Origin: Abelmoschus esculentus
Taxonomy: Eukaryota > Streptophyta > Magnoliopsida > Malvales > Malvaceae
DNA: 64,000 bases
Reading direction: 5' to 3'
NCBI GenBank assembly: GCA_035048815.1
Contig: JAUCBN010000035.1
Coordinates: 8,692,501-8,756,500, forward strand
Part shown: positions 36,340 through 47,500 of the stretch, in pieces
How positions within the stretch are numbered: the first letter of the stretch is position 1
How the letters are laid out: each line of letters starts with the position of its first letter
Program-made: the position numbers and the translations under genes
The notes under the pieces: model-generated
Told to the model about the DNA's origin: nothing
The model's input: only the letters and a program-made list of their open reading frames with translations
Databases searched by the model: none

Positions 36340-38160
36340 ACTTTATAATATCCCAAAACGAGACCTAGTTACTTGAAACCAAAGTAACTATAATCAATTG
36401 TTTGAATTATATCCGAATTTAAATTTAATTAATTAAATTAGAGACTTAATTAAATGAATTATAAAATATTAGGACAAAATTGAATCAAAGAAAGAATTTA
36501 TTAGCCAAATTGATGGCCAAATTAAAAATAAATAAAAATGAGATGCTTGCATGTAAGTTAAAAGTATACCTTGGTTTTATGAAGCTTTTAGCCCACTTTT
36601 GAGTTAGGTGACTGACTGGGGATGAGTCAAACAATGACTTATTATTCTATTCTTATGACCAGCATTACAACCGGCAAAAGAAAATGAAAGAAGGGAGAAA
36701 GGAATTCCATTGAAACTTAGCCAAATTCATGTCAATTTAAAAGGGATTTCAGTAGATTAGCTTAAGGATTTAATGTAAGCCCTTCTATTCCTTTTTATTT
36801 TGATGTAAATATTAATTTTTAGAGTACGATATTGTTGCTGAAAAATTGGTATATTTTAGCTAGCATGAATGCATGTTTGAATACATGACTTTGTAGCTTA
36901 TAATTGCATTCTTATGTTGAGATACTTAGGTTGCTTGTAATGCATGTTTAAATCCTTGATTATATAGAGTAAAATTCTTAAAATTTGTAAGTTAATTACT
37001 GGAGTTGAGTTTATAAGTGTTAGAAAAATTTGTTTGAATGTTATCAAATGTGTTAAAAAGATCATAGGAAGAAATTGTTTTTGTGAAGTTTAAGACTAAG
37101 GGTCGGTTAAGTGTCTCTAATGAATAGAAAATGGAATTGAATATTATGAATATGTATAATTTCTGAAAAGCTTGTCAAATTGAATTTATAAACTAAAAAT
37201 TGAACTAATGATCAACTAGTCACAAAAATAATTAAATTTGATGGTCGAAATAGTTTTGAATAATTGGATAGTTTAGGGTCTGAATTAGGATTTGTGTAGG
37301 TGAGAGTTGCTGTAAATTGAGTTTACTAGTGAATTGAGGCTTTGAATCAATGAAATTGATGTTAAATTGAAGAATTTTGGCTGAAAACAACAAGCTAGTC
37401 TAATCTATCCAGAATGTCCTGTTTTGGGCAGAAACTTTAAAAATTCACCAAAAATAGTAAAAGAAGAATTTTGAGCTAAATATTTCTATGAATATAATTT
37501 GATATGTTTAAAAGTCTTGAGAGAAAATGAAACTCAATTTGAAGTTATGTACAAAAATTTGAAAAAGGATTAAGTCAAGTGGTACAAACTGTCCTGATTT
37601 GTAAGTAAGGTTGTCTTTAACTAATAAACTGTATTACATAGAAAAGAATTCGAATTCAAGGATTATATGATCTTATAGAGGATCTTGTTAGGTTTCTAAT
37701 GGTATAAAAAATTACAATTTGGATATGTGTACTAAAATATATGCTAGTTTTAATGAAGGTTATGCAAGCTCCTAGGTAGCATTGTTAGTGCTTAAAACAG
37801 TCTGTTTGTAAGCTGTTTTACGTGGTCATTTTTGCTAAAATTGTATAATTTATTGTTATATACTAGAGCCACAAAAGAGTATAGAAGGAGGATGAGAAAG
37901 ATCAAACGAGGGAATGGATATAAGATTGGCTAAGCTTGGATGACTTGTGAGTATAACTGAATTGTATGTAAAATGACTAATTAAACACTTAGTAAATAAG
38001 GAAAGAAAGGTTAAATGTGTGACAACTTGATTGATGCTATGTTATAGAATGTATGTGTGCATTTGCATTGATGGAAGATGCAAGGTAAGCAAATGGCATG
38101 CTAATAACTTAGAGTCAAGGTATGTAATGCATACATGTTGCTTGTGAATTATAATTGAAA
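36340..38160. other. Unassigned LTR-like repeat sequence
   Basis: About 1.8 kb of noncoding sequence with phrases common in plant Gypsy LTRs (TATCCCAAAACGAGACC near the start, GTCCTGTTTTGGGCAG at about 37415) but no defined ends, PBS or duplications. It is cut off at about 38160-38170 by the Athila LTR. Confidence 0.3.
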
Positions 38161-38169
38161 AGAAGTCCA

Positions 38170-39191
38170 AGGATCGAAGCTGGATAGCACAAGGAAAGCC
38201 CAAAGACAAGGCCACGCGAGAAATACTTCTAGAAGAACTAAACTTGGAAATATTTGATCTATGTACATGACTTGTTCCCTACTCCAAGTTGTATTCTACT
38301 TAGGAAAGGTTTGCCCTAGGCCAAGCCTATATAAGGCATAGCCGTCCAAGGGAAAGACACATTAGATTCGGCCAATTCATAGAATTAGAGAGCTTGACTT
38401 TATTTTTTTTTCTTCAACATTATGTTCTAATTTTGTTTAGGCTTAGGTGAAGGTTGTAAAGTATTAGTGTGAGGAAGTCAAACTTTGTTTCTTGTTCTCA
38501 ATGCAATAAAATATCAAAGAGTGCTTATTCTTTGCTATTCCTTGTTCTTACATTCAAGCTCAGGAGAAAAGTTTGAAGTCATCCATTTATCTAATATCGG
38601 GAGAGTTAGATTCACGAAAGGAATAAGTACGGTGTTTCTGCCATGGAACACTAACTCGGCCTAGGGATAGGTTTAGAGTTTCAGCGGCTAATAGAAGTAT
38701 GAGATTGGTTGGTGATTATAATTGATTCACGCTGTGAGGTATCATCAAGGACTGATCATCAATAGTACTTCGACTTAGGGATAAGTGGAATCATCTAAGG
38801 ACACTTTGCCGAACTTTGGTAAAGTCTGCCCAAGAGCAAGGGATTGCCGTGATAGACGAGTATCTTCATAGTTGAGGTAATAATCTGCAGTCCTGCCGAG
38901 ACAATATTGTACAATTACATTGGATAGAAACGAATTGATCAAATCCACTATACAGCACAACTGGATCCTGGCCATCTTCCTTATCTTATCTTATTTTACT
39001 TTTATTTAGTTTTTATTATTTAGATAAATCACAACCCCAATTCACTTGTGTTTTTATTTTCTTTTATAGAGCAAGAAGATCAAAGGAAACATATTAAGTA
39101 TACTAATCCCTGAGGAGACAATACTTGATACTTATCACTTTATTACTTGATGACGTGTTCACTTGCACTAACGCATATCTAGCACGCATCA
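38170..39191 (+). repeat. Athila-like LTR (plus), 5' truncated
   Basis: The right end GCACGCATCA is followed by a diverged tRNA-Asp-type PBS. It shares sequence with 60230-61399 (ACGCGAG.., TACTCCAAGTTGTA, GGCGAGTTAGATTCACGAAAGG-like blocks) and, inverted, with 39445-40768 and 62420-63754. The first few hundred bases of the full LTR are missing. Confidence 0.75.
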
Positions 39192-39197
39192 AGTTTT

Positions 39198-39215
39198 TGG
39201 AGCCGTTACCAGAGA
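39198..39215 (+). promoter_or_regulatory. Diverged primer-binding site of the plus Athila LTR
   Basis: TGGAGCCGTTACCAGAGA, a mutated form of the TGGCGCCGTTGCCGGGGA site at 61406. Athila PBSs of this type match tRNA-Asp, from family knowledge. Confidence 0.65.
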
Positions 39216-39421
39216 TTGACAACTAAATTTTATTTTCTTTATTTTCTTGCTTTTTAGTTATTTAGTTGACGACGTGTTCCCTGAGTATACCAATGTCTCT
39301 AACAGTGGATTTTTAGGGTTGACCCTAGTCATGCAACAAAAATCAAATCAAATAAAATAAATAAAATTAACTAAAACTAAAATAAAAGCAAGAAAATAAA
39401 GAAAAAAATTTAGTTACCAAT
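39216..39421. other. Head-to-head junction of two Athila 5' leaders
   Basis: The plus leader (ACTAAATTTTATTTTC...) runs to about 39270 and then meets the inverted start of another Athila. The minus strand carries a MTRVNPKN-type gag start near 39330 and a leader back to the PBS at 39438. Neither element continues beyond the junction. Confidence 0.65.
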
Positions 39422-39438
39422 CCTTAGCAACGACGCCA
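39422..39438 (-). promoter_or_regulatory. Primer-binding site of the minus Athila
   Basis: Minus strand TGGCGTCGTTGCTAAGG, a variant of the tRNA-Asp-type site, placed just after the LTR end at 39445. Confidence 0.65.
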
Positions 39439-39444
39439 AAAAAT

Positions 39445-40768
39445 TGATGCATGCTGAATATGCGCAATTGGAGTGCAAGTGTACACGTCAAGTAATAAGT
39501 GATAAGTATTTATCGAGTTATCGTCTCCTCAGGGATTGGTGTACTTAATATACTTCCTTTGATCTTCTTGCCCTATAAAACAAAATTAAAAACACAGATA
39601 AGTTTAGTGTTGCTTAAACTAAATAAACTAAACTAAATAAGGTGAGATCAAATATTGAGAAATAGGGTAGGATCCAGTTGTATTGTATAGTGGATTTGAT
39701 TGATCTGTTTCTGTTCAATGCGATTGCACTGTACTGCCTCGGCAGTACTGCATACTGTCTTCAGCAGCGACAATGTTCTTTACCGCGGCAATCCCTTGCT
39801 CTTGGGTAGATTTATCAAAGTTCGGCAAAGTGTCCTTGAATGGCACCGCTTATCCCTAAGTCAAAACACTGTTGAAGGTCAATCCTTGGTGATACCTCCC
39901 AGCGTTAATCAATTATAGCCAACAACAAATCTCACACTTTTTTTAGTCGTTGAAACTCTTAACCTATCCCTAGGTCGAGTTAGTATCCTCCAATCAAGTT
40001 GAATACCGCACTTACTCCTTTCGTGAGTCTAACTCTGCCGAGTCTAGACAAATGGATTACTTACAAACTTCTCTCCCGGGCTTGGATGCAAGAACAAAGA
40101 ATGGAAAAGAGTAAGCGAACTTTGATATTTTATTGCATAGAAACAAGAAACAAAATACAATCTCCTCTCACAAATACTCAACAACCTTCACCAAAACCCT
40201 AAGAGAACTTAGAACATGATGGGAAGAATTGTTCCTAAGGTAAAAGCTCTCAAAGTCCGTTTCTCAAGATCCTCTCTTAATCCCTAGGACGGCTATGCCT
40301 TATATAGGCTTGGCCTAGGACAAACCTTTCCTAATTAGAGTACAACTTAGAGTAGGGAACAAGTTATGTACATAGGGTAAATATTTCCAAGTTTAATCTT
40401 CTAGAAGGTTTCTTTCCTCATGGCCTTGTCCTTGGGCTTTTCTTGTGTTGTTCAGCTCCGAGTCTTGGGCTTCTTGTTCAGCAACATTCTCCTCATTTTT
40501 CTCCTTCCATTTCCAACCATATTGCTTTTTATCATCTGATGCCTCGGAATCAGGTCCCGCCTCGACTTCATTCTACTGCCTCGGCAATATTTGTTACTAC
40601 ACAGATATAAAAATGCAGTAAAATATACATTTTCTACAAATATTATCTTCAATAACATAATCCCTAAATATATCACATTAAGCACATACATTGGTTCAAG
40701 TAGGTGTAGATTTGATGATAAGTGCCCATGAAAAGAGTAAAAAGTGATAGTGAGTTGAACACTTATCA
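39445..40768 (-). repeat. Athila-like LTR (minus), full length
   Basis: 1,324 bp. The minus-strand ends are TGATAAGTGTTC and GCATGCATCA. It is followed on the minus side by PBS and leader, so it was a 5' LTR. Its other edge abuts plus-strand Athila gag sequence (AQLASLTKMVQN), the original insertion site. Confidence 0.78.
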
Positions 40769-41541
40769 CAGCACAATTGGCCTCTCTTACCAAAATGGTG
40801 CAGAACATTCAACTACAGCAGAACACCCATGAGGTCAAAGCCATTGATTCTTACTGTAATTTATGTAGAGGTAACCACAATTCTTCTGAGTGTATGAATC
40901 AAGAGGTCAGTATGTATGTTGGAAATTACAATAGAAACAATATGATGTCCAACACATACAACCCCTCATGGAAGAGGCATCCAAGCTTTTCATGGAGCAA
41001 TTGAAACAATGCCTTGAATCCAACTGCTCAACCACCAGGATTCCAGTAACAAATGCAACATCTATCGCAACAGCAAGTTCAACAACCTCTGCCGCAACAG
41101 CAGATGCATCAACAACCTGTTAGTTCTTTGGAAAATTCTATGAAAGCATTCATGATGAAAACTGAATCATACATGGCAGAGAACAATAACTTCATCCAAA
41201 GAACAGATGTATTCATCAATAGAACTAAGATGAGGTTACAAAATAAAAAAGCTGCTATTAAGGCACTCGAAACCCAGGTTGGGCAGTTTGCCCAAAACAT
41301 CAATACTAGACCACAAGGAGGATTACCTAGCAATACTAAAGTTGCTAAGGTAATATGTCTATAGTTGAAAAAAATGTAGAAAGCTCAGCAGCCAAAGTCC
41401 CATCAACAAAACCAGAAAAAGAGGACTTAGATGTTGAACAAATTGAAAATACTGCCCCCAAAGAGAGCTCGACAGTACCTGAGCAAGCTGCCGAGACAAC
41501 GACAGACACAATGGTTCCAGGTATTAAATTTCAAACCAAAG
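40769..41541 (+). pseudogene. Athila gag fragment (nucleocapsid region), broken
   Basis: Reads AQLASLTKMVQN, then a CX2CX3HX4C knuckle (CNLCRGNHNSSEC) and ALETQVGQFAQNIN, all typical of Athila gag. TGA at 41002-41004 and a TAA near 41048 interrupt the frame, and a shift near 41345 changes it again (KPEKEDLDVEQIENT). The Copia complex is inserted at 41542. The gene resumes at 56836. Confidence 0.8.
41537..41541. repeat. Left target duplication (CAAAG) of the Copia complex
   Basis: CAAAG abuts the LTR start TGTAAAAC and recurs at 56831-56835 after the last LTR end. Five bp is the normal LTR retrotransposon duplication. Confidence 0.85.
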
Positions 41542-42702
41542 TGTAAAACTAAAATTGATTTTGATATAAAAAATAAATGTAAGGACTAATTTTAAAATAA
41601 TTTTTTGGTCCTTAAGACAAAGCTTGATCTCTAAGTCAAAACCAAGAACTTTAAAATACTCTTACAAGCCCTTTTTACACGAGGGTATCGATACCATGAG
41701 GATAGGTATCGATACACCTGGAAATTTTCAAGGCTTGTTCTTGAGATCAAGAACAGGTATCAAAACAAGGTTCGATACCAAAACTTTATGCCAACCCATG
41801 TTTCGATACTTGTATCGAAACATCTTGGTTATTTTTCAAATCATTTTTTAATTTTTAAAATATGACTCCTGGTATCGATACAGGTATCGATACACCCTTA
41901 ATCTCCAACGGCTATTTTTTGGATTCAAATAAGTCAACCGTTGGTGTTAGTTAATTTTTGAATGATGGTTAGCCTGTATCGAAACAGGGTTCGATACCAG
42001 GCATCACAGAAAGTTTTTGTATCGAAACAGGTATCGATACACCCCCATTAAATTCACAACAACTCTTTCTTTTCTTGGCTTGTTTCGAAACAGGTACCCC
42101 GTGTTTCGATACCACCTGCTGCAGAGTGCATTTATGATGGAAAGATGAAGCTCCAACGTCCATATTTACTTTCTCAACAACTTCAACGGTTAGAAATCAA
42201 TGAGAAGGTATAAAAAGAAGCATTTTCAAAAGCATATCAACAAGAAAGAACATCAAGCAACATCCAAGCTCAAAAATCCAACTCAAAGTACTTTATTGAA
42301 TACCTTGTCCTCCCAACTTGTACTCTTCATTTTGATTTGTTGCAATTTAAGTTTGGGGAGAGTTTGCTTGTATCAAGGGCTATTATTTCTTGTGAGAAGA
42401 ATCCTTTTAGCCAACTTAAACCTTTTGTAAACCTTGTGAGTGGTAAAATCAATTTTGGGTAGAAAATTGATTTGTTTGTAAAGGTTATCCCTTGAACCTA
42501 GAAAAAGGCTGAATTCAATAGTGAATTGCTTTCAAAATCCTTAGTGGGAGCTAAGGTAGTGGAGTAGAGCTTGTTCGAAGCTTGAACCACTATAACTCTT
42601 TGTGTTCTTCAAATATTTTATTTTTCACCGAATCTCTCCTACAATTTTTTAATATCCAATTCACCCCCTCTTGGCCATTATCCAATACCGATCAACTCAA
42701 CA
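41542..42702 (+). repeat. 5' LTR of the plus-strand Copia
   Basis: 1,161 bp, TGTAAAAC..CTCAACA. It differs from 50016-51180 at roughly 16 positions by my count. It carries at least a dozen GTATCGATAC/GTATCGAAAC-type motifs from 41685 to 42115. Confidence 0.92.
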
Positions 42703-42704
42703 AT

Positions 42705-42716
42705 TGGTATCAGAGC
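42705..42716 (+). promoter_or_regulatory. Primer-binding site of the plus-strand Copia
   Basis: TGGTATCAGAGC two bases after the LTR; initiator Met tRNA type. It recurs at 51183-51194, 53064-53075 and 54948-54959 in the tandem units, but not after the last LTR. Confidence 0.88.
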
Positions 42717-42789
42717 TAGATCTTTGAAGGGATTCACCTCCACCAAAGAAGATCCAAGGGTTGTTGATCATCTCCACAACAAAAATCAA

Positions 42790-44448
42790 ATGGCCTCTAC
42801 CTCCGGTTCGTGGAACGAGTCTCACTCCATCACCAAGCCACCCTTCTTCAATGGGGACAACTATCCTTATTGGAAGAATACGATGAGGCTATTCATCAAC
42901 TCCAATGATAATGTCCTTTGGGATATAATTGAAGATAGACCCTCTATTCCTGTGAAGCAAGAAGGAGATCGGCAAGTACCTAAGAAGAGGAACGAGATGA
43001 CCGATGAAGAAAGAAGGAGAATGTCCACCAATGATAAAGCTCTTCACATTCTCTTTTGTGCTCTAGGCCCCGACATCTACTCCAAGATGTCTTCATGCAC
43101 AAGTGCCAAAGAAGTTTGGGACTCCTTGGAGACAACTTATGAGGGCACCAATGATGTGAAGGAAACAAAGATTGGTGTTCTCAACCTAAACTATGAAAAC
43201 TTCAAGATGGAGCCGGATGAAGACATCACCAAAATGTTCGATAGATTTTCTGTGATTATTAATGGTCTCAAAGGCTTTGGTGAGATCATTCCGGAAGAGA
43301 AGCTCGTGAGGAAACTTATCTACTCTCTTCCCGAGTCTTGGGATATCAAAAGGACGGCTATCATTGAAGCCAAGGACTTGAAGACTTTAAAGCTAGATGC
43401 TCTTGTGGGATCCCTTCTTACCCATGAGATCATGAAGAAAGGAAGAGAAGAAGAGAAAAAGAAAGAAGAGGTAAAGATAGAGAAGAGGGAAGTAGAGAAA
43501 AAGAAGCAAGGGATTGCTCTTAAAGCTTCATTGTCACAAGAAGAAGTAGACACTAGTGAGGAAGAAGAGCTAGAAGAATTGACCATGGTGGCTAAAAGAT
43601 TCACAAGGCTTATGAGGGCAAATAGGAATCGAAGATTCCAACGAAAGAGGGACTTCAAAGCAAAGAGCAAAGAAGAAGAAAAAGATCAAATCATTTGCTA
43701 TGAATGCAAGAAGCCCGATCACATTAGGACCGATTGCCTACTATACAAAAAGAAGTGTTTTGAGAAGAAGAAGAAACACAAATCTCATGTTGCCACTTGG
43801 AGTGATGAGGAGTCATCATCCGATGAGGACAATGAAGTGGCCAACTTGTGTCTCATGGCTCTTGATGAGCCTAAGGTAACCCTTGAACCATCTTGTAATG
43901 ATTTATCTTATGATGAACTTTATGAAGCGTATGATGAATTACAAGATGTGTATGATGAGTTGGTTTTGAAGTTCAAAGAATCGATTTTAAAAGGCAAGAA
44001 AACCATTTCCGATTTAGAAATGAAAAATGATTCTTTGACAAAAACAATTTTGGATTTGGAAGAAAAAGTTATTGATTTAAATGATGATTTAAAATTTTTT
44101 CAAAAAGAAAATATTGATTTAAACAACCTTGTTTCAAGCTTGAGTGAAAATCACCACAAAGTGGTGAATGAGCTTAAAGGACAAATTAAAGTGGTTGGGA
44201 GTTCAACTTTTGAAAAAGGAAGCTCTTCAAAATCCAACCATGTCAAAAGAAATTTTCAAAACCACAAACAAAAGGTTTTTCAAAGGCATTTTAGACAAAG
44301 AAAAATTAGGAGTGTTTGGGTTCCTAAGGAACTCATTGTTTCTAATAATATGAATGCCATTGTCTCTTGGATTCCTAAGGGAACCAAGCTTTTAGGGACT
44401 AACTCTCATGGATCCAAAATAATTTGGGTACCAAAAGTGAAAAACTAA
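42790..44448 (+). CDS. gag: Copia gag polyprotein, full copy
   Basis: Capsid/nucleocapsid protein of 552 residues, starting at the first ATG, 74 bases after the PBS (MASTSGSWNESH). Residues about 10-230 form the UBN2/DUF4219-type capsid (YPYWKNTMRLFI, AKEVWDSLETTYEGT). Then come a Lys/Glu-rich helix (REEEKKKEEVKIEKREVEKK), a CCHC knuckle near residue 330, and an acidic coiled-coil tail with YDEL repeats. The knuckle reads CYECKKPDHIRTDC with Asp where all other copies in the window have Gly, which may weaken RNA binding. The frame ends at TAA 44446-44448, 52 bases before the pol reading frame, which is offset by one base. Confidence 0.9.
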   Translation: MASTSGSWNESHSITKPPFFNGDNYPYWKNTMRLFINSNDNVLWDIIEDRPSIPVKQEGDRQVPKKRNEMTDEERRRMSTNDKALHILFCALGPDIYSKMSSCTSAKEVWDSLETTYEGTNDVKETKIGVLNLNYENFKMEPDEDITKMFDRFSVIINGLKGFGEIIPEEKLVRKLIYSLPESWDIKRTAIIEAKDLKTLKLDALVGSLLTHEIMKKGREEEKKKEEVKIEKREVEKKKQGIALKASLSQEEVDTSEEEELEELTMVAKRFTRLMRANRNRRFQRKRDFKAKSKEEEKDQIICYECKKPDHIRTDCLLYKKKCFEKKKKHKSHVATWSDEESSSDEDNEVANLCLMALDEPKVTLEPSCNDLSYDELYEAYDELQDVYDELVLKFKESILKGKKTISDLEMKNDSLTKTILDLEEKVIDLNDDLKFFQKENIDLNNLVSSLSENHHKVVNELKGQIKVVGSSTFEKGSSSKSNHVKRNFQNHKQKVFQRHFRQRKIRSVWVPKELIVSNNMNAIVSWIPKGTKLLGTNSHGSKIIWVPKVKN

Positions 44449-44500
44449 TTTTTGTTTGTAGGTTGAGCATTGCTTCAAGGCCAAAGCTTCAAGTCAAAAC

Positions 44501-47500
44501 ATGTGGTACCTTGATAGTGGATGCTCAAGGCATATGACCGGAGACAAGGGACGATTTAAGGAGTTAGAGCTTAAAAAGGGTGGAGTAGTGACATTTGGTG
44601 ACAACTCCAAAGGCCAAATTGAGGGTATAGGCTCTATTGGTAATCACTCCTCTATTCTCATTGAAAATGTCTTACTTGTAAATGGTCTTAAGCATAATTT
44701 GTTGAGCATTAGTCAATTGTGTGATAAAGGTTTCTATGTCTCTTTTGATAAAAATGGTTGTAAAATTATTGACATAGAATCAAATAGAACAATGCTCATA
44801 GGTCATCGCATAGGAAATATTTACATGGTGCATCTAGATGACATAAACATATCTCATGCATGCTTAGTTGCTAGTGATGAAAATGATGCATGGTTATGGC
44901 ATAGGAAACTTGGTCATGCTAGCATAAGTGTTTTAGAAAAACTTGCCTCCCAAAATCTAGTTAGAGGTTTACCTAAGCTCAAATTTTCTTTGGATAAAAT
45001 TTGTGATGCATGTGCTAAGGGTAAACAAAAGAGAGTTTCTTTTAAGTCCATTAATGATGTTTCAACTAGTAGAGTGTTACAATTGATCCATATGGATCTT
45101 TTTGGACCTATTAGGACTACTAGCTTGGGTGGAAAATCATATGCTTTTGTTATTGTTGATGATTACTCTAGATACACTTGGGTTCTATTTTTAAGTTCTA
45201 AAGATGAGGCCTTAGAAAATTTCATCACATTTTCAAAAATTTCTCAAAATGATCTTGATCAAAAAATTTCTCATATTAGAAGTGATCATGGAACCGAATT
45301 TCAAAATTTAGGTTTTGAAAATTTTTGTAATGAAAATGGTATTAGCCACAATTTTTCGGCTCCTCGCACTCCTCAACAAAATGGGGTAGTTGAGAGGAAA
45401 AATAGAACTTTAGAGGAAATGGCTAGAACCATGCTTTGTGAAAATAATTTACGTAAGTATTTTTGGGCGGAAGCCACAAACACTTCTTGTTACATCATAA
45501 ATCGAGTAATGATTAGGCCTATTTTAAAGAAAACTCCTTATGAGATTTTAAAATCCAAAAAGCCTAACATTAGCTATTTTCACCCTTTTGGGTGCAAGTG
45601 TTTTGTTTTGAACAATGGAAAAGACAATTTAGGTAAATTTGATGCAAAAAGTGATGAAGCTATTTTCCTTGGTTATTCTTTAAATTCTAAGGCTTATAGA
45701 GTTTTCAACAAAAGAACCTTAGTTGTAGAGGAATCTATACATGCGGTTTTCGATGATAACCTCCTTCCTAGGAAGGATTCTTGTGATGATGATGATGTAG
45801 GAATCATTGAAACCATTGATGATGGACAAGCATCAAAGGTGGATGGGATTCCAAGCAATGAGGAAGCACAAGATCCTCCAATAGAAGCTTTGGGAAATGT
45901 AAAGCTTGAAGAAAGGGAAGTGAGCTACCCAAGGGAGTTCAACTATGTCAAAAGTGGTGAAATCTTGGGTGATCCATCCAAGGGGGTAACTACTCGTTCT
46001 TCTCTTAGATTAATGAATCATTTTGCTTTTATCTCATGCATAGAGCCTAAGAATATCAAAGAAGCCTTAAGTGATGATTTTTGGATTTTGGCTATGCAAG
46101 AGGAATTAAATCAATTTGAGAGAAGTAATGTATGGACATTAGTTGATAGGCCTAGTAATAAGTCTACTATAGGAACTAAATGGGTCTTTAGAAACAAACT
46201 AGATGAGAGTGGTAACATTGTAAGAAATAAAGCTAGATTAGTAGCTCAAGGTTACACTCAAGAGGAGGGAATAGATTTCGATAAAACCTATGCACCCGTA
46301 GCTAGAATGGAAGCCATTAGGATGCTACTTGCATTTGCATGTTATCATGATTTCAAGCTTTTTCAAATGGATGTCAAAAGTGCTTTCTTAAATGGTTTTA
46401 TAAATGAAGAAGTGTATGTTGAACAACCACCGGGTTTTGAAGATTCAAAATTTCCAAACCACGTTTTTAAATTAACAAAAGCTTTATACGGTTTGAAACA
46501 AGCTCCTAGAGCTTGGTATGAAAGGCTTTCAACTTTTCTAATTGAAAAAGGTTTTGAAAAGGGAAAGGTGGATACTACACTTTTTATAAAAAGGTTTAAA
46601 AATGACATCTTAGTAGTTCAAATTTATGTTGATGATATTATTTTTGGATCTACTAATGAATGTTATTGTCAAGAATTTTCTAAGCTAATGCAAGGTGAAT
46701 TCGAGATGAGCATGATGGAGGAGCTCTCATTCTTCTTGGAACTCCAAATCAAGCAAAAGAAGGATGGCACATTCATCAAGCAAGCAAAATACATCAAGGA
46801 TATGCTCAAGAAGTTTGGCTTGGAAAATGTGAAACCTCAAGCCACACCAATGAGCTCATCTACTAAGCTTGACAAGGATGAAGGAGGTAAGTGTGTTGAT
46901 TCTAAATTATATAGATCAATGATAGGTTCTTTGCTTTACCTTACCGCAAGTAGACCGGATATTATGTTTAGTGTTTGCTTGTGTGCTAGGTTTCAAGCTA
47001 GTCCTAGAGAATCACACCTTATAGCCATTAAGAGAATTTTTAGGTACCTTAGAGATACACCTTGTTTAGGTCTTTGGTATCCTAAAGCTTCTTCCTTTGA
47101 TCTTCTTGCCTATTCGGATGCGGATTATGGAGGTTGTAAGATAGATAGGAAAAGTACTTCCAAAACTTATCAATTCCTAGGTAGTATGCTCATATCTTGG
47201 TTCTCTAAGAAACAAAATAGTGTAGCTCTATCTACCACCGAGGCGGAGTATATTTCCCTAGGAAGTTGTTGTGCACAAGTGCTATGGATGAAGCAACAAC
47301 TCTTAGATTATGACATTAAGGTAGACACCATACCTCTTAAGTGTGATAATACTAGTGCCATATGTCTTACCAAAAACCCCATTCAACACTCTAGAACCAA
47401 ACACATAGAAATTAGACACCATTTCATTAGAGATCATGTGTCTAAAAATGATGTTGTTTTAGAGTTTGTTGACACCTTAAATCAATTAGCGGACATCTTT

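Noticed and set aside
38775..38975. Short frames at 38775, 39700, 39999 and 60946 giving related peptides
   Set aside because: All lie inside Athila LTRs in one or the other orientation. The resemblance is due to the shared repeat.
43320..43670. 116-codon antisense frame over gag, repeated at 21605, 51798, 53680 and 55563
   Set aside because: It is the reverse strand of the Lys/Glu-rich gag segment (giving Ser/Phe-rich peptide). The repeats arise because gag itself is repeated.
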